Assembly: GCF_005780165.1 (NCBI RefSeq) | Contig: NZ_VAUV01000005.1 | Span: forward strand, 310,001-374,000 | Length of the DNA: 64,000 bases | From: Phragmitibacter flavus | GTDB lineage: Bacteria > Verrucomicrobiota > Verrucomicrobiia > Verrucomicrobiales > Verrucomicrobiaceae | Reading direction: 5' to 3' | In this document: positions 1-9,309 of the stretch, piece after piece | How the letters are laid out: the number at the start of each line of letters is the position of its first letter | Numbering within the stretch: the stretch's first letter is position 1 | The notes under the pieces: generated by a model | Database searches by the model: none | The model's input: the letters and a program-made list of their open reading frames with translations, nothing else | What the model was told of the DNA's origin: nothing | Position numbers and translations under genes: made by a program

Positions 1-399
1 CCTGCCGTTCATGAGCATTTCATGCCAGTGGAACAAAAGCTCGTTCGACAGGGGAGTGTCAAACTGGCGGTAGAGTTCCACCATCATCTGAGCGATGCCT
101 TGCTCGGCTGCCGGAATCTTGCGGTTGTCCGTGGTGAGACCGAAATTGCGGCGGATGGAGGATTGCAGGCTGTCCCGGTTGAGTATTTCGCCTTCGATCT
201 CGGAAGTGTTCAGGGCTTCATCACTGATCAGTTCAACGATGAGCTGGTGGCGGTCATCGTCAGTGACATGCTTGATGGCTCCTATGAAAATGCCGGAATT
301 GCGGAGGAATTCAGCCTCTAGGCCAGACAGTTTAGCAGTGTCATAGCGGAATTGTGGCCAGTCTTCTTGCTGCCAGTTCCAGATTGGTATATCGACCAT
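1..399 (-). CDS. Fic family protein, N-terminal part (DUF4172), cut by window edge
   Basis: Reading leftward from an ATG at 399, the frame stays open for 133 codons to the window edge. The protein begins MVDIPIWNWQ and contains the text ALNTSEIEGEIL, typical of the N-terminal DUF4172 region of Fic proteins. There the S/T-x-x-I-E-G-E segment resembles the inhibitory helix that blocks the ATP site. The catalytic HPFxDGNGR motif would lie beyond the edge and is not seen. Fic proteins usually transfer AMP to hydroxyl side chains of target proteins. The gene is the leftmost of an A+T-rich accessory region. Family assignment is fairly sure; activity is unknown. Confidence 0.75.
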   Translation of the reverse strand, partial: MVDIPIWNWQQEDWPQFRYDTAKLSGLEAEFLRNSGIFIGAIKHVTDDDRHQLIVELISDEALNTSEIEGEILNRDSLQSSIRRNFGLTTDNRKIPAAEQGIAQMMVELYRQFDTPLSNELLFHWHEMLMNGR

Positions 400-714
400 G
401 ATGCAAAGCCCCGCTGTTTATACCTCACAATTTTGCACTATTTTGAGGAATAAATCTAGTTTTATTACACATGCTCATAAAAATCATGTTTTTACGCGTT
501 TTCAATACAGATCGACTTGCAAACTCACCAGTTGACGCATTAACAACGCATACTGTCGTATGGATTGCGATTCCAGGCAATGTTTCTGAATGGTTGCAAA
601 AATGGACGACGCTAAAGACTTGTTAAATAAAATGAATTGCGGTATCGCACGCAAGCTGCATGGCTTGTGATTTGCCTTGTCAGACCATAGCGCAATTTTA
701 CACCACTCACAGCC
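400..714. other. A+T-rich intergenic region between divergent genes
   Basis: This stretch separates the leftward Fic gene from the rightward DUF262-HNH gene, so promoters for both should lie here. Around 425-452 the imperfect inverted repeat CCTCA...TGAGG sits just upstream of the Fic start and could be an operator. No coding frame here resembles a known protein. Confidence 0.4.
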
Positions 715-2598
715 ATGAAAACACTCGTTTATTTGGACCACTTAATTCAGCGTGATGGTCTTTTGTATGAACGATCTGGAAATCAAGCTGGTGACATTGG
801 TGACTACCGTAAGACTTTGTTAATCCGTGACCTTGAGAACTCAGGACAGCGTGCCTTGTTACGTAAACCTGACTTTCAGCGAGCAACATATGCTTGGAGT
901 CCGAAAGATTGCGTCGACCTTCTGGAAGCTGTTTTGACTGAACAAGTGGTTCCAAGTGTAATTCTCTGGCTTGACTCTTATGGTAGCCAATACGTGCTTG
1001 ATGGAGGACATAGGATCTCAGTCCTCCTCGCTTGGATAAAAAACGACTGGGGTGATGGGCCAGAGGTTCGTGCATTAGGAGACGAACATTTAGAAGAAGC
1101 TGCAAAAGAGGCAGCTGACCAAGTAAGAGATCTATTGAAAGAACGGAGAATCGGCACTTTTGAGGAGCACAAACAGGCAATTAATGTTTATGAATCAATG
1201 ACTGACAGTGGCCGAGACCCTAAGGTTCTTATGGCTGATAGCATGTTGATGATGGCCAACAATTATCGTCGTTGGCAATCCGTTGAAGCTGGTTTTCCGA
1301 TTTTGTGGGTGCGTGGTGATTATCAAAAAGCAGAGGAGTCTTTCCTGGCTATCAATAAAAGTGGGCAACGTTTGTCTGAATGGGAGACTGCTCTAGTAGA
1401 AAACCGAACAGGTGCATTTGCGCGAGTTGTGATGTCAATCGCATTTCCTAATAGAGCGCGTCACTGTTGGCCCAGCCAGGACCTTTCAAGCACTGAAAAA
1501 GCACATCTGCAGGTAACTACAAGTAAAATCACTGAAATAAGAAAGAGACTTTTTGAATACCCTTACCTGCAGCCGATACGGGATTATAAGCAACCTCTTT
1601 TAGGGCATCCTGCGGCTCAGCCGGATAGCGGGCCTACATATGTAGCAGAAATTCTTACGGTCGTAGAAGGCCGCAGAGGATTGCCGTCCGATACACGAGA
1701 TCTATTGCAGCGCGATAAAAGTAGTCAAGGTTGTGATGTCATCAAAAATGCGGAAAGATTGACCTCCGAGACTTTAGAAGGCTTGGACAATATATATGGT
1801 CCGTCGCCTCGATCGCTGAGCATCATGCCGCTCGTCTACTGTTACAACGGTGAAGGCCAATGCGTGCGTGCACTACTGTATGGGTTTCTGCACTGGATAA
1901 TTAGTGGAACAGAAACTCAAATTACCAATAGAAAATTTGCGTTCACGTATTACAGAAGATCGTTTGAAGCTGTCCTTCTGACCGAAAAGCGAAATATTGT
2001 AGCACGTTTTTCGCGACGCATCGGTTCAGGCGGTGAGGTTACTTTGCAATTGGGTAGATATTTTAACGGCCTTTTGCAACTCTTAATTGCCCATGGCGGC
2101 GAATGCGTTGGCACCGATTTTTCTGCCAGCCATGCAATACTTTTAGAAAGTAGTTCACTGAAGAAGCAGTCACCTTCTTCAGTGAATTCGGATGCTGAGC
2201 CTGTAAAAATTTCCCAGAGCCGGTTCTATTCAGGAACGGTTAAGAAACGACTCCAGGTAGAGACTATTGTAAAAGGATTGTCGATGTGCGAGATCTGTGG
2301 CGGATATTTTTACCCCGGAAGTAACACGCAGATCGATCACAATAAGCGTTACCGTGATGGCGGACAAACCAGTGTTGAAAACGGTCGTTTTGTTCATCCG
2401 TTTTGCAATAACAACCGTGATCGTATCGAGAGACTTCAATCAGGCGAAGAGAAAGTAGAGTTGCCTGATTACGGACAAGTTCGAACAGAGAATTCACAGC
2501 CCCAGCTCAACTTTTTTGAGAATCTATTCTTTGATGCACCCGCACCCTGGATGGAATTGCAAGAAAGCGATGCTCCATCTGAAGTGCCTGAAGAGTAA
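715..2598 (+). CDS. DUF262 and HNH endonuclease domain protein (candidate restriction enzyme)
   Basis: The protein has 627 residues. Its N-terminal third is a DUF262 (ParB/Srx-like) domain. Residues 96-100 read DGGHR, matching the DGQQR signature that in this family binds and hydrolyses nucleotide. Near the C-terminus, residues 525-564 form an HNH nuclease with a zinc site: CEIC, then IDHNKRYRDGG, an asparagine, and a final H-x-x-x-C. The same two activities occur in GmrSD-type type IV enzymes, where the nuclease part is usually DUF1524; here it is a zinc-HNH. The stop codon lies 2 bases from the stop of the convergent DNA methyltransferase gene, suggesting a shared defence role. The domain calls are firm; the restriction role is inferred. 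Confidence 0.8.
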   Translation: MKTLVYLDHLIQRDGLLYERSGNQAGDIGDYRKTLLIRDLENSGQRALLRKPDFQRATYAWSPKDCVDLLEAVLTEQVVPSVILWLDSYGSQYVLDGGHRISVLLAWIKNDWGDGPEVRALGDEHLEEAAKEAADQVRDLLKERRIGTFEEHKQAINVYESMTDSGRDPKVLMADSMLMMANNYRRWQSVEAGFPILWVRGDYQKAEESFLAINKSGQRLSEWETALVENRTGAFARVVMSIAFPNRARHCWPSQDLSSTEKAHLQVTTSKITEIRKRLFEYPYLQPIRDYKQPLLGHPAAQPDSGPTYVAEILTVVEGRRGLPSDTRDLLQRDKSSQGCDVIKNAERLTSETLEGLDNIYGPSPRSLSIMPLVYCYNGEGQCVRALLYGFLHWIISGTETQITNRKFAFTYYRRSFEAVLLTEKRNIVARFSRRIGSGGEVTLQLGRYFNGLLQLLIAHGGECVGTDFSASHAILLESSSLKKQSPSSVNSDAEPVKISQSRFYSGTVKKRLQVETIVKGLSMCEICGGYFYPGSNTQIDHNKRYRDGGQTSVENGRFVHPFCNNNRDRIERLQSGEEKVELPDYGQVRTENSQPQLNFFENLFFDAPAPWMELQESDAPSEVPEE

Positions 2599-2599
2599 G

Positions 2600-3514
2600 C
2601 TATTTTATTTCATGCGTAAAACTATCCAGACCGAGACGTTTCGCTGCTTCAATTATAGCAGTTTTACTCAAGTCAATTCCAATTAGTCTGGCTTTAGGTT
2701 TAAGCGTTCTCGCAGTTTCTAATGCGGTTCCACTACCACAAAAAGGATCGAGTATTGTCCCTTTTGGTGGCAACGTCGCCTTGATTGGAAGCATAACAAG
2801 CGAAGCCGGAAATACGGCTGCATGCTTTTTGAAGTTTGGAGGGTTCGGCATCGACCAGACAGATGAGGGTGGTTTCACCTCGCCTTTCCTAGTCTTACAT
2901 GGCACAGCCACAGCCTTAAAATTGTAGTAATAATGCCTAGAGTGAACAAAATGGAAAAAATATTCATGAGCACATGCGGAGCGATCACGCACGGGGTCAG
3001 GGGTCGGCGCTGTTTTGTGCCAAACGTTGTCGTTTCTTAGTATCCAACCTTGATCTTGCATGCTCACTGCAAAGCGATGAGGCAAGAGGAGCAATTGCTT
3101 TTGCTTACACCAATCACGGGGCCCCCGTTTGTCTTGTGGACGAAGAAAACGCCGATGCTTATTTTTTGCATCACTGCTATGAGCAGCTCCGCGTCCGCTC
3201 CAATAAGTATCTCCCAGATTTACCCACAAGCTGCCTGTTGCTTTTAGAACTCGTTCAGCCGCACCAAAAATATTAACTAACCGTTCGATATAATCTAGTG
3301 GGTCTGACTCCAGGCCTATCTGCCCTGACATTCCGTAGTCGCGCTGACCGTAATATGGTGGCGAGGTAATTATGCAATCTACACTATCTTCGGGTAACGA
3401 CTCGATAGCCGACAGTGCATCGCCGTAGATGAGTCTCAACGACTCGCCAGCACAAACAGGGCCAGATGGGGTGGTCGGTGCGACTTTTTTTGGTGATTTC
3501 GTTACTCTTGGCAT
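2600..3514 (-). CDS. DNA methyltransferase, beta-class N4-cytosine/N6-adenine type
   Basis: From the ATG at 3514 the product is 304 residues. The catalytic motif TSPPYYGQRDYG is near the N-terminus and the SAM-binding motif DPFCGSGTALE near the C-terminus. This order, motif IV before motif I, marks the beta class of amino-methyltransferases. The TSPPY form occurs in both m4C and m6A enzymes, so the modified base cannot be told. The frame stays open upstream to 3904, but that part would overlap the divergent recombinase gene and looks unlike a methyltransferase. ATGs at 3553 and 3574 are alternative starts; none has a clear ribosome site. It is convergent with the DUF262-HNH gene, so it may protect host DNA from it. 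Confidence 0.82.
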   Translation of the reverse strand: MPRVTKSPKKVAPTTPSGPVCAGESLRLIYGDALSAIESLPEDSVDCIITSPPYYGQRDYGMSGQIGLESDPLDYIERLVNIFGAAERVLKATGSLWVNLGDTYWSGRGAAHSSDAKNKHRRFLRPQDKRGPRDWCKQKQLLLLPHRFAVSMQDQGWILRNDNVWHKTAPTPDPVRDRSACAHEYFFHFVHSRHYYYNFKAVAVPCKTRKGEVKPPSSVWSMPNPPNFKKHAAVFPASLVMLPIKATLPPKGTILDPFCGSGTALETARTLKPKARLIGIDLSKTAIIEAAKRLGLDSFTHEIK

Positions 3515-3670
3515 TCTTTGCAGCAAACATACCTTCAACGCCCCTCTTTGCATCCTGAATTGAACACGCTTCATATTAAATCGCTGCACGTTCAAAATGA
3601 ACGCAGTATGCTTTATTTTCCATAAAAGAAAAATACTTTGCCGTTTTCCCACCTCCACTGCTTTATAGTA

Positions 3671-3699
3671 TTGATAATGTATTTTATCACTACTATAAA
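3671..3699 (+). promoter_or_regulatory. Sigma70-type promoter of the recombinase gene
   Basis: TTGATA at 3671-3676 and TATAAA at 3694-3699 are 17 bases apart, the ideal spacing for a housekeeping promoter. The recombinase ATG follows at 3722, preceded by GAGGGG as ribosome binding site. Inferred from sequence only. Confidence 0.55.
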
Positions 3700-3721
3700 A
3701 GATTGAACCTGAGGGGATTGC

Positions 3722-4693
3722 ATGGACACGGATTTTAAGGTTTTGACGGTCGATCCGCAAAACCGCATTTTGACGGCAGGAGAATTTCAATCGCTGGCCG
3801 ATGTGCCACCAGAAGTGGAGTGGTTCGCAAATATTGAAAATTCGAATACGCGGCGGGCATACAAAAATGACGTTCAGGAGTTCATGAAGTTTGCCGGAAT
3901 TCACCAGGCCGAAGAATTTCGCCTGGTGAAGCGGTCACACCTGATTGCATGGCGCAAGCAACTGGAATCAAGGTCTTTGGAGGCTTCAACCGTGCGCCGG
4001 AAACTGTCCGCTGTGGCTTCTTTGTTCGATCATTTGTGCGAGTGCAATGCCGTCCCGTTCAACCCTGCAAACGGTGTAAAACGCCCCAATAATGGAGCAA
4101 ATGAAGGCAAATCTCCGGCGCTCGGGGATGCGCAAGCAAAAGCGCTTCTTGAGGCTCCTCCGACGGACACTCTCAAGGGGTTTCGTGACCGCGCAATCTT
4201 GTCGATTCTCCTTTTTCATGGGTTACGGCGTGCTGAACTGTGCTCGCTCAGGGTCGGAGACATCGAATCGAGGAGGGGAGTGATGCATTTCCGTGTTCAA
4301 GGCAAGGGCGGCAAAATCAGATTTTTGCCGGTGCATCCGCACAGCTCACAACGAATCAGCGAATATCTTGAAAGGGCAGAACATGGGGATGATCTCGGCA
4401 AGCCGCTCTTCCGTCCGGTCAAAAATTCTGCCGGAAATTTGAGCAGCGCCCTCACAGGGCATGGAGTTTATAAAGATGTGGTGCAAAAATATGCGCGTGT
4501 TCTCGGTCTTGATCCGAGATCGGTCTGCGTGCACGGCTTGAGAGCAACAGCCGCCACAAATGCGCTAGATCATGAGGCGGATATTGCCAAGGTGCAGGAG
4601 TGGCTGGGTCATGCCAGCATTGCGACCACACGTCTTTATGACCGTAGAAAAACTAAGCCGGAAGACTCGCCAACTTTCAAAGTCAGCTACTGA
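3722..4693 (+). CDS. Tyrosine recombinase / integrase (XerC/D-like)
   Basis: This 323-residue protein has an N-terminal SAM-like core-binding domain (about residues 30-125) and a C-terminal catalytic domain. The active-site set is visible: Arg169 in HGLRRAEL, Lys near 195-198 in GKGGK, His271 and Arg274 in HGLR, His297 in LGHAS and the nucleophile Tyr306. It catalyses site-specific strand exchange through a 3'-phosphotyrosine link. The start has a good GAGGGG ribosome site and an upstream promoter. It lies in the A+T-rich region and converges on the disrupted prepilin gene with a 7-base gap. It could be a transposon or integron-like recombinase rather than the chromosomal Xer. Confidence 0.88.
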   Translation: MDTDFKVLTVDPQNRILTAGEFQSLADVPPEVEWFANIENSNTRRAYKNDVQEFMKFAGIHQAEEFRLVKRSHLIAWRKQLESRSLEASTVRRKLSAVASLFDHLCECNAVPFNPANGVKRPNNGANEGKSPALGDAQAKALLEAPPTDTLKGFRDRAILSILLFHGLRRAELCSLRVGDIESRRGVMHFRVQGKGGKIRFLPVHPHSSQRISEYLERAEHGDDLGKPLFRPVKNSAGNLSSALTGHGVYKDVVQKYARVLGLDPRSVCVHGLRATAATNALDHEADIAKVQEWLGHASIATTRLYDRRKTKPEDSPTFKVSY

Positions 4694-4700
4694 CCTTCGT

Positions 4701-5746
4701 TTAAGGGCACGTATAGGAAGCAGAACCACAGGCTGGATTTGAGGTTCCTGTGCAATAGCCGCTTAGCATGCTCGCACACAATCCCCATCGAGTTGCCATT
4801 CCACACTCTATTTCTGCCGCTTCTGATTCTGATAGAGTTCGATTATAAATAGCAACCTCCCCAACAAAGCCGGTAAAAGTTTCACCCAGCATGATTCCTG
4901 ACATTCTATAATCGGCGTCTGGCACATGTGACATCGCTACGCTATCAATCAATTTTTTGCCGTTTACAACGGACATTCTTTTCTTCGTGCTTTCATTAAA
5001 TGAAAATGACATAATATGGTTTGTATCAGTTGGAACAGTTTGATGCCCGAAGGAGCATAACTCAGGTGCGGAGCATGTTGAGTAACAAGTTCCTGTCCCT
5101 ACATCGGTGCGTAAAACTCTATTATGATTTCCTAACCCTAATTTTTGGTATGAACCAACAACCGTTGAGGTTCCGAGATCGAAATTCGCCACCGCTATTA
5201 CGGTAAAGTCAGTATTCGTAGTCTTACCTTGGGCTATAAATGAGGATACGGCATCAACTGTTTCAATAGCGTTATAACTGTTGATGACCGATGTCCTTAG
5301 AACAGGGCTGCCCATTGCGGTTGCATGGTTTCCAGATGCTTTGTCGCACCATAAGTTTATTTTATCACCACCTGATGAGACTTGGGGATAATTTGCCGAT
5401 ATATCACCTCTTAAAGATGACCCTGCCTGTGCGTCAAACCAGTGCGTGCATCCAGACACTCCGGATGGACAAATATTGGAGGCGGCGCACGCAGTGCATT
5501 CCGCTACTTGACCTGCTGGACACACTGATTCCCCCGAGGAGCATGAAACTGCGCTGCCATCAGAGCAGGCCGGATTTAGTCCGGCTAAACATACTGGAAC
5601 GCTGGTTGAGCAGTCTGGCTCATCAGGCGCCGCAATGGAGACATCCCAGCGCTTGGCCATGTCTCTAGTAATTTTTTGAATTTCCGCATCTGTAAGCGGT
5701 TTGCCATACATTGAGAATTCTGAAATATCACCTTTAAAAGGAACAC
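4701..5746 (-). pseudogene. C-terminal fragment of IS-interrupted prepilin/LamG protein
   Basis: This is the distal part of a gene whose proximal part lies at 6626-8699. Removing the insertion sequence and one CTAG copy joins the halves in frame, restoring a protein of 1039 residues. The fragment holds the end of the second LamG-like repeat (GDISEFSMYGKPLTDAEIQ), a cysteine-rich linker, and a third repeat beginning GCTHWFDAQAGSSL with the INLWCDKASGN signature. An internal ATG at 5711 leaves an open frame of 336 codons, but it would lack a signal or prepilin leader, so export of this piece is unlikely. Confidence 0.8.
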
Positions 5747-5750
5747 CTAG

Positions 5751-5770
5751 AGGCTGTCCGAAAACTAAGT
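5751..5770. repeat. IS5-family left terminal inverted repeat
   Basis: It matches the right end (6606-6625) in inverted orientation at 19 of 20 positions and starts directly after CTAG at 5747-5750. Confidence 0.9.
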
Positions 5771-5792
5771 GGAAGGTTTTGGGTGGCTAAGT

Positions 5793-6569
5793 TCAAGTGA
5801 GATGACGCATGACGATCATCAGGCATCCCAGCAGGGTGAAGCCTGTAAACACTGAAAGTTGTTTATCGTAACGCACCAGCAAGCGGCGGTGATTGCCCAG
5901 CCAGGCGATGGTTCTCTCGACTTTCCACCGACGTTTGTAACGCCGCAGTGGACGACCATCCTGGGTGACGTTTTCGGGCAAGCGATTGGACCGGTGTGGT
6001 GAGATCATTTCAATGCCCAGTTCAGCCAGGGTGGCATCCAGAGCATCATCATCATAGGCCTTGTCTCCAATGAGACGCTCAGGCTGTGTTTCAGGCGCAA
6101 AGAGTTCCAACGTTCCCTGAACCATTTTGTTCTCGCCTTGACCCGCCGTGCCTATGGATACCCCCAGCGGAAGACCCTCAGCATCAACAATGAGCTGCAT
6201 CTTGGTCCCCTTGCCCTTGCGCGTCAGTCCCACACCTTGTCCGCCTGCCTTGGCAGGGGCGAAGGTGGCATCTATAAAGCACTCTTCCAGATCGATGCGA
6301 CCCCGCTGCACCAGCATACCCACTACCCTCGCCAGCAACTGTCTGAAGGCCTGCCTGCCCACCCAGTGCTGCAGGTAGTCATGCACCGTGGACTTGGGTG
6401 GAAAAGTCCTCGGGAGATGCTTCCACTGAATACCGGTATGCAACACGAAGAGCACGGCCTCAAAACACTCGCGCTCATCGGCTCGGGGCCGTCCATACTG
6501 GCTTTTACGCGGAACTTTCAACACAGGCTCCAACGCCTCCCATGCTTGATCAGTGATGAACATCGCCAT
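5793..6569 (-). CDS. IS5-family transposase (DDE, single frame)
   Basis: The 258-residue protein begins MAMFITDQAWEALEPVL, with an N-terminal DUF4096-type helical domain followed by an RNase-H-like DDE catalytic domain. Likely acidic residues are Asp in FIDATFAP, Asp in GDKAYDDD and Glu in RWKVERTIAWL, whose arrangement R-W-x-V-E-R-T-I is characteristic of IS5 relatives. The gene is unbroken and needs no frameshift. It cuts and joins the element ends bounded at 5751 and 6625. It has no relation to the interrupted host gene, which happens to lie on the same strand. Confidence 0.93.
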   Translation of the reverse strand: MAMFITDQAWEALEPVLKVPRKSQYGRPRADERECFEAVLFVLHTGIQWKHLPRTFPPKSTVHDYLQHWVGRQAFRQLLARVVGMLVQRGRIDLEECFIDATFAPAKAGGQGVGLTRKGKGTKMQLIVDAEGLPLGVSIGTAGQGENKMVQGTLELFAPETQPERLIGDKAYDDDALDATLAELGIEMISPHRSNRLPENVTQDGRPLRRYKRRWKVERTIAWLGNHRRLLVRYDKQLSVFTGFTLLGCLMIVMRHLT

Positions 6570-6605
6570 GCAGCCACATCTATAAAATATTCTGTACTCT
6601 TCTCA

Positions 6606-6625
6606 ACTTACTTTTCGGACAGCCT
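6606..6625. repeat. IS5-family right terminal inverted repeat
   Basis: This is the inverted partner of 5751-5770, ending directly before the second CTAG at 6626-6629. Transposase transcription runs away from this end. Confidence 0.9.
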
Positions 6626-8699
6626 CTAGATAAGCACTGGCTGATGGGTGATAGTAAACCTCCCTAGCTTCAATCTCACTAACCATTTCACCATTTACAT
6701 AAAGGGTAGCTATTTCGGCTATGGGATCGTGTTTCAATGCAAGTATATACTCGGTTCCTACAAACGCGGAATTTTGTCCAAAATATCCAGTTGTTCCGCT
6801 GTGAAAGCTATATTGCCACATCCTATACACATTGTGGTATGGGGTAAGCATATTTGCGCTATTCCACATTGAAATGATTTCTTGGTTTGAGTAGTCATAA
6901 GCGAATTTAGCGACAAAGAAAGTTGTGAATCCGTTGTCTATATCGGTCTTCGGGAGAATAAACCCACCCTTATTGGCATTTATTACGTCGGCCGTATGAA
7001 CCGAATCAAATCCAGTGCTAAATCCATTAGCTTTGAATGATGGACTGCCATAGGAAATGGCGTTGTTGTTGTGGCCCGACTTATCACACCAGAATTCAAT
7101 AGTATCTCCATCGCTTACAGGCATGCCGGAATAACTTTTAAGGAGAGAAGCATCATTAGCGCTATACCAGATTTGGCAATCATCCACATCACCAGGGCAG
7201 GCGGGAGTAGTCACCTCACCCACGCAATAATTAGTGCAATGATCTAACTTCATACCGTATTTTTCTGACATGTAGCATTCTAGTTGCTTGATTTGATTAT
7301 CTGGCAAATTGGTTGGGTAGTAGACAAGCTCTGCAACCTCACCATTGAACCCTGCACTGTTGCCTCCTATTACAAAACTAAATGGAGAGGTGGACATTGC
7401 TGAGGTGCCATGTATTCCTTCTATATGCTGCTGTCCGTTTATTCTTATTCCAGATTTGGTTCCAACTCCGCCTGAATGTCCGGTGACGAGAACTTTTCTT
7501 CCGGGCAGACCACTTCTGTAGTTTGTCCCACAAGTCTCCGGGCAACCCCTAAACTGTGCAGATATCTGTTGGCGTCCAGCACCGTTTCTGGTATATCCGA
7601 AGTTAATATGGTTTCCATCAGTTCTGAATATGTTAGAGGTAACATTTGTGGACGGTAAGATGACGGCCATGAGTGTAAATTTATTACCCCAGGAAGCGGC
7701 GGCTGTAGATAAAGATTTCGTTCCATTGAAAAATACTGTTGGCCGTGAAACCAGATTTCCCTCATCATCAAGGAACTCAAAAGAACCCGTTTGTCGAACG
7801 GGTGCATTGCCTGCGACGGCATCGCGACCTTGCCCGCTTTTATCATACCAGGTGGTGACATTTGTTATTTCTGACTCGGTAGAATCCTCGGTGTAGTCGA
7901 CTCCATCAGCATTGATGTCGGTCGCATCCAGCCAAAGAACACAGCCCGGAATTTCTAGTGGGCATGGCACTTTAGCAACAACATCATTTAGCACCATATC
8001 ATCAAACGAACGTGTTGAACCGAGAACTGTGGCACCGGTGACACTCCATTTGTCGTCAATGAAGGTAATGTCATCATCACAGTTTTCAACATCATCCGTC
8101 CCTCCTGTGCAATACTTCTCCTGAATACCTACCCTGTTATATGCACCAATGCGGTTTGGCCCATGACTACCAATCACGTAATCTGGAGCCGGGTTAATCG
8201 CAGTCCCGTCAATTGTCTGCAATATAATAGGGTCTTTGGCAGACCCCGTGTGAACCCTTCCAAAGTTGATGGCGTAGATAATCCTGCTTCCCCATTCATC
8301 ATACATGTAAGAATCTGATAGATCCAAAGCGCGGGTTGGAATCGTTCCAATAAGAGCGAGATTTGAATCGCTGGAAGGGCAAGAAAGCCCTGCTGGGCAT
8401 GTGACCGTCGCGTTTGGGCAGTTCTCAGCTTCTGCTCCATACCAATCACTGGCGGCAGGTGCTATGCGCGATGCAGGGCATGGATATTTGCCTCCACTTG
8501 TAATCTTGTATGCTTTAAGCGCATCATCTATCACTCGCAGCTTTGCTTTGGTGCTGTCTACTTTGTCCAGGGTTCGCCCTGCCTTGGTGGGGTTGTAGGC
8601 GGAGAACAGAAGACCTGCGATGACAAGCATCACCGAGATGACGATGAGGGCAAAGCCATGACGCGAGGATGGGGTGGTTTTGCTTCGATCTGCTGACAA
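6626..8699 (-). pseudogene. N-terminal part of prepilin-like LamG-repeat protein, interrupted by the IS
   Basis: The frame opens with TTG at 8699, preceded by GGAG, and an in-frame stop upstream excludes a longer start. Residues 1-15 form a short basic leader ending in glycine. Then follows the hydrophobic FALIVISVMLVIAGLL, the prepilin-peptidase type of segment, although the usual Glu at +5 is Val. A globular part with PCPASR follows, then LamG/concanavalin-like repeats starting GCVLWLDATDINADG and DDCQIWYSAND, each carrying a W-C/Y-DKSG core. After the codon at 6628 the frame runs a few codons into the insertion sequence and stops at 6603. Intact, it would be a 1039-residue surface or secretion pseudopilin; now it is most likely inactive. 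Confidence 0.82.
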
Positions 8700-8895
8700 C
8701 CGGTTGCTCCGTCATTTGTGTTGGATTTCAATTTAGTGATTTTGGCGGAATAATGAATGACTTTCGCAATCCCTTGAACAATCTAGCGATTTTTGCCGTT
8801 CGATGTCGTATTCCCGCAACGCAAGGAGGGGTATACCTCCAAAGTTTAAGATTTTCTGCCATTGAGGCGGGGTTGTTTTCAGGTATTTTCAGCGC

Positions 8896-9309
8896 ATGAC
8901 ATCTGAATCAGCATCCAAACGAGTGGCATATTCACCGGGGGAGTTTGCTGAGTTGTTTGGGAAGTCGCAGACTTGGGGTTATCGCCAGATTTACGGTGGG
9001 AAAGTGACTGCCATCACCGAGCATGGGCGTATTTTGATTCCAGCAAAAGAGGTCGAGCGAGTCCTTGAAAGTGCCGGAATATACAACGGGAAGGAGAAAC
9101 CGAAGCTGTCGAAACAAGGGGTGAAGAAGCTGACGCCGGAACAATTGGGAAAATGGGAGCAATTCGTCAAATCACGACGCCAGAAGACAACGAGTGTTGT
9201 TAAGGACAAGGGGAAGCAGCGGGACGTGAAGACTTCCAAGACTGGAACCCGCAAGTCCATATTGAACCGGGTTGCCAAGTCCTGGAGGGGAAAATCAAAA
9301 AGCGTTTAG
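8896..9309 (+). CDS. Small basic HTH protein, excisionase-like
   Basis: The product has 137 residues. Residues 10-55 (YSPGEFAELFGKSQTWGYRQIYGGKV...ILIPAKEVERVL) read like a MerR/excisionase winged helix: a recognition helix followed by a short hairpin. The C-terminal half is strongly basic and lysine-rich. Its 3' end overlaps the end of the convergent recombinase gene by 4 bases, a layout common for integration modules. It may control excision direction or regulate the recombinase, but no specific family is recognised. Confidence 0.6.
   Translation: MTSESASKRVAYSPGEFAELFGKSQTWGYRQIYGGKVTAITEHGRILIPAKEVERVLESAGIYNGKEKPKLSKQGVKKLTPEQLGKWEQFVKSRRQKTTSVVKDKGKQRDVKTSKTGTRKSILNRVAKSWRGKSKSV

Larger units (their letters stand above)
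5751..6625 (-). mobile_element. IS5-family insertion sequence, 875 bp, complete
   Basis: The element is bounded by 20-bp terminal inverted repeats with one mismatch. The left end reads AGGCTGTCCGAAAACTAAGT, and the right end, read on the other strand, has G in place of the central C. It is flanked on both sides by the 4-bp target duplication CTAG (5747-5750 and 6626-6629), as expected for IS5 relatives that choose CTAR targets. It carries one transposase gene that fills nearly the whole length. The intact ends, intact gene and perfect target duplication point to a recent insertion. Confidence 0.93.

Noticed and set aside
502-741. 79-codon minus-strand frame upstream of the DUF262-HNH gene
   Set aside because: It shows no family resemblance and overlaps the start of the well-supported gene on the other strand.
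3515-3904. N-terminal extension of the DNA methyltransferase
   Set aside because: The upstream 130 codons overlap the divergent recombinase and its promoter and do not resemble methyltransferase sequence.
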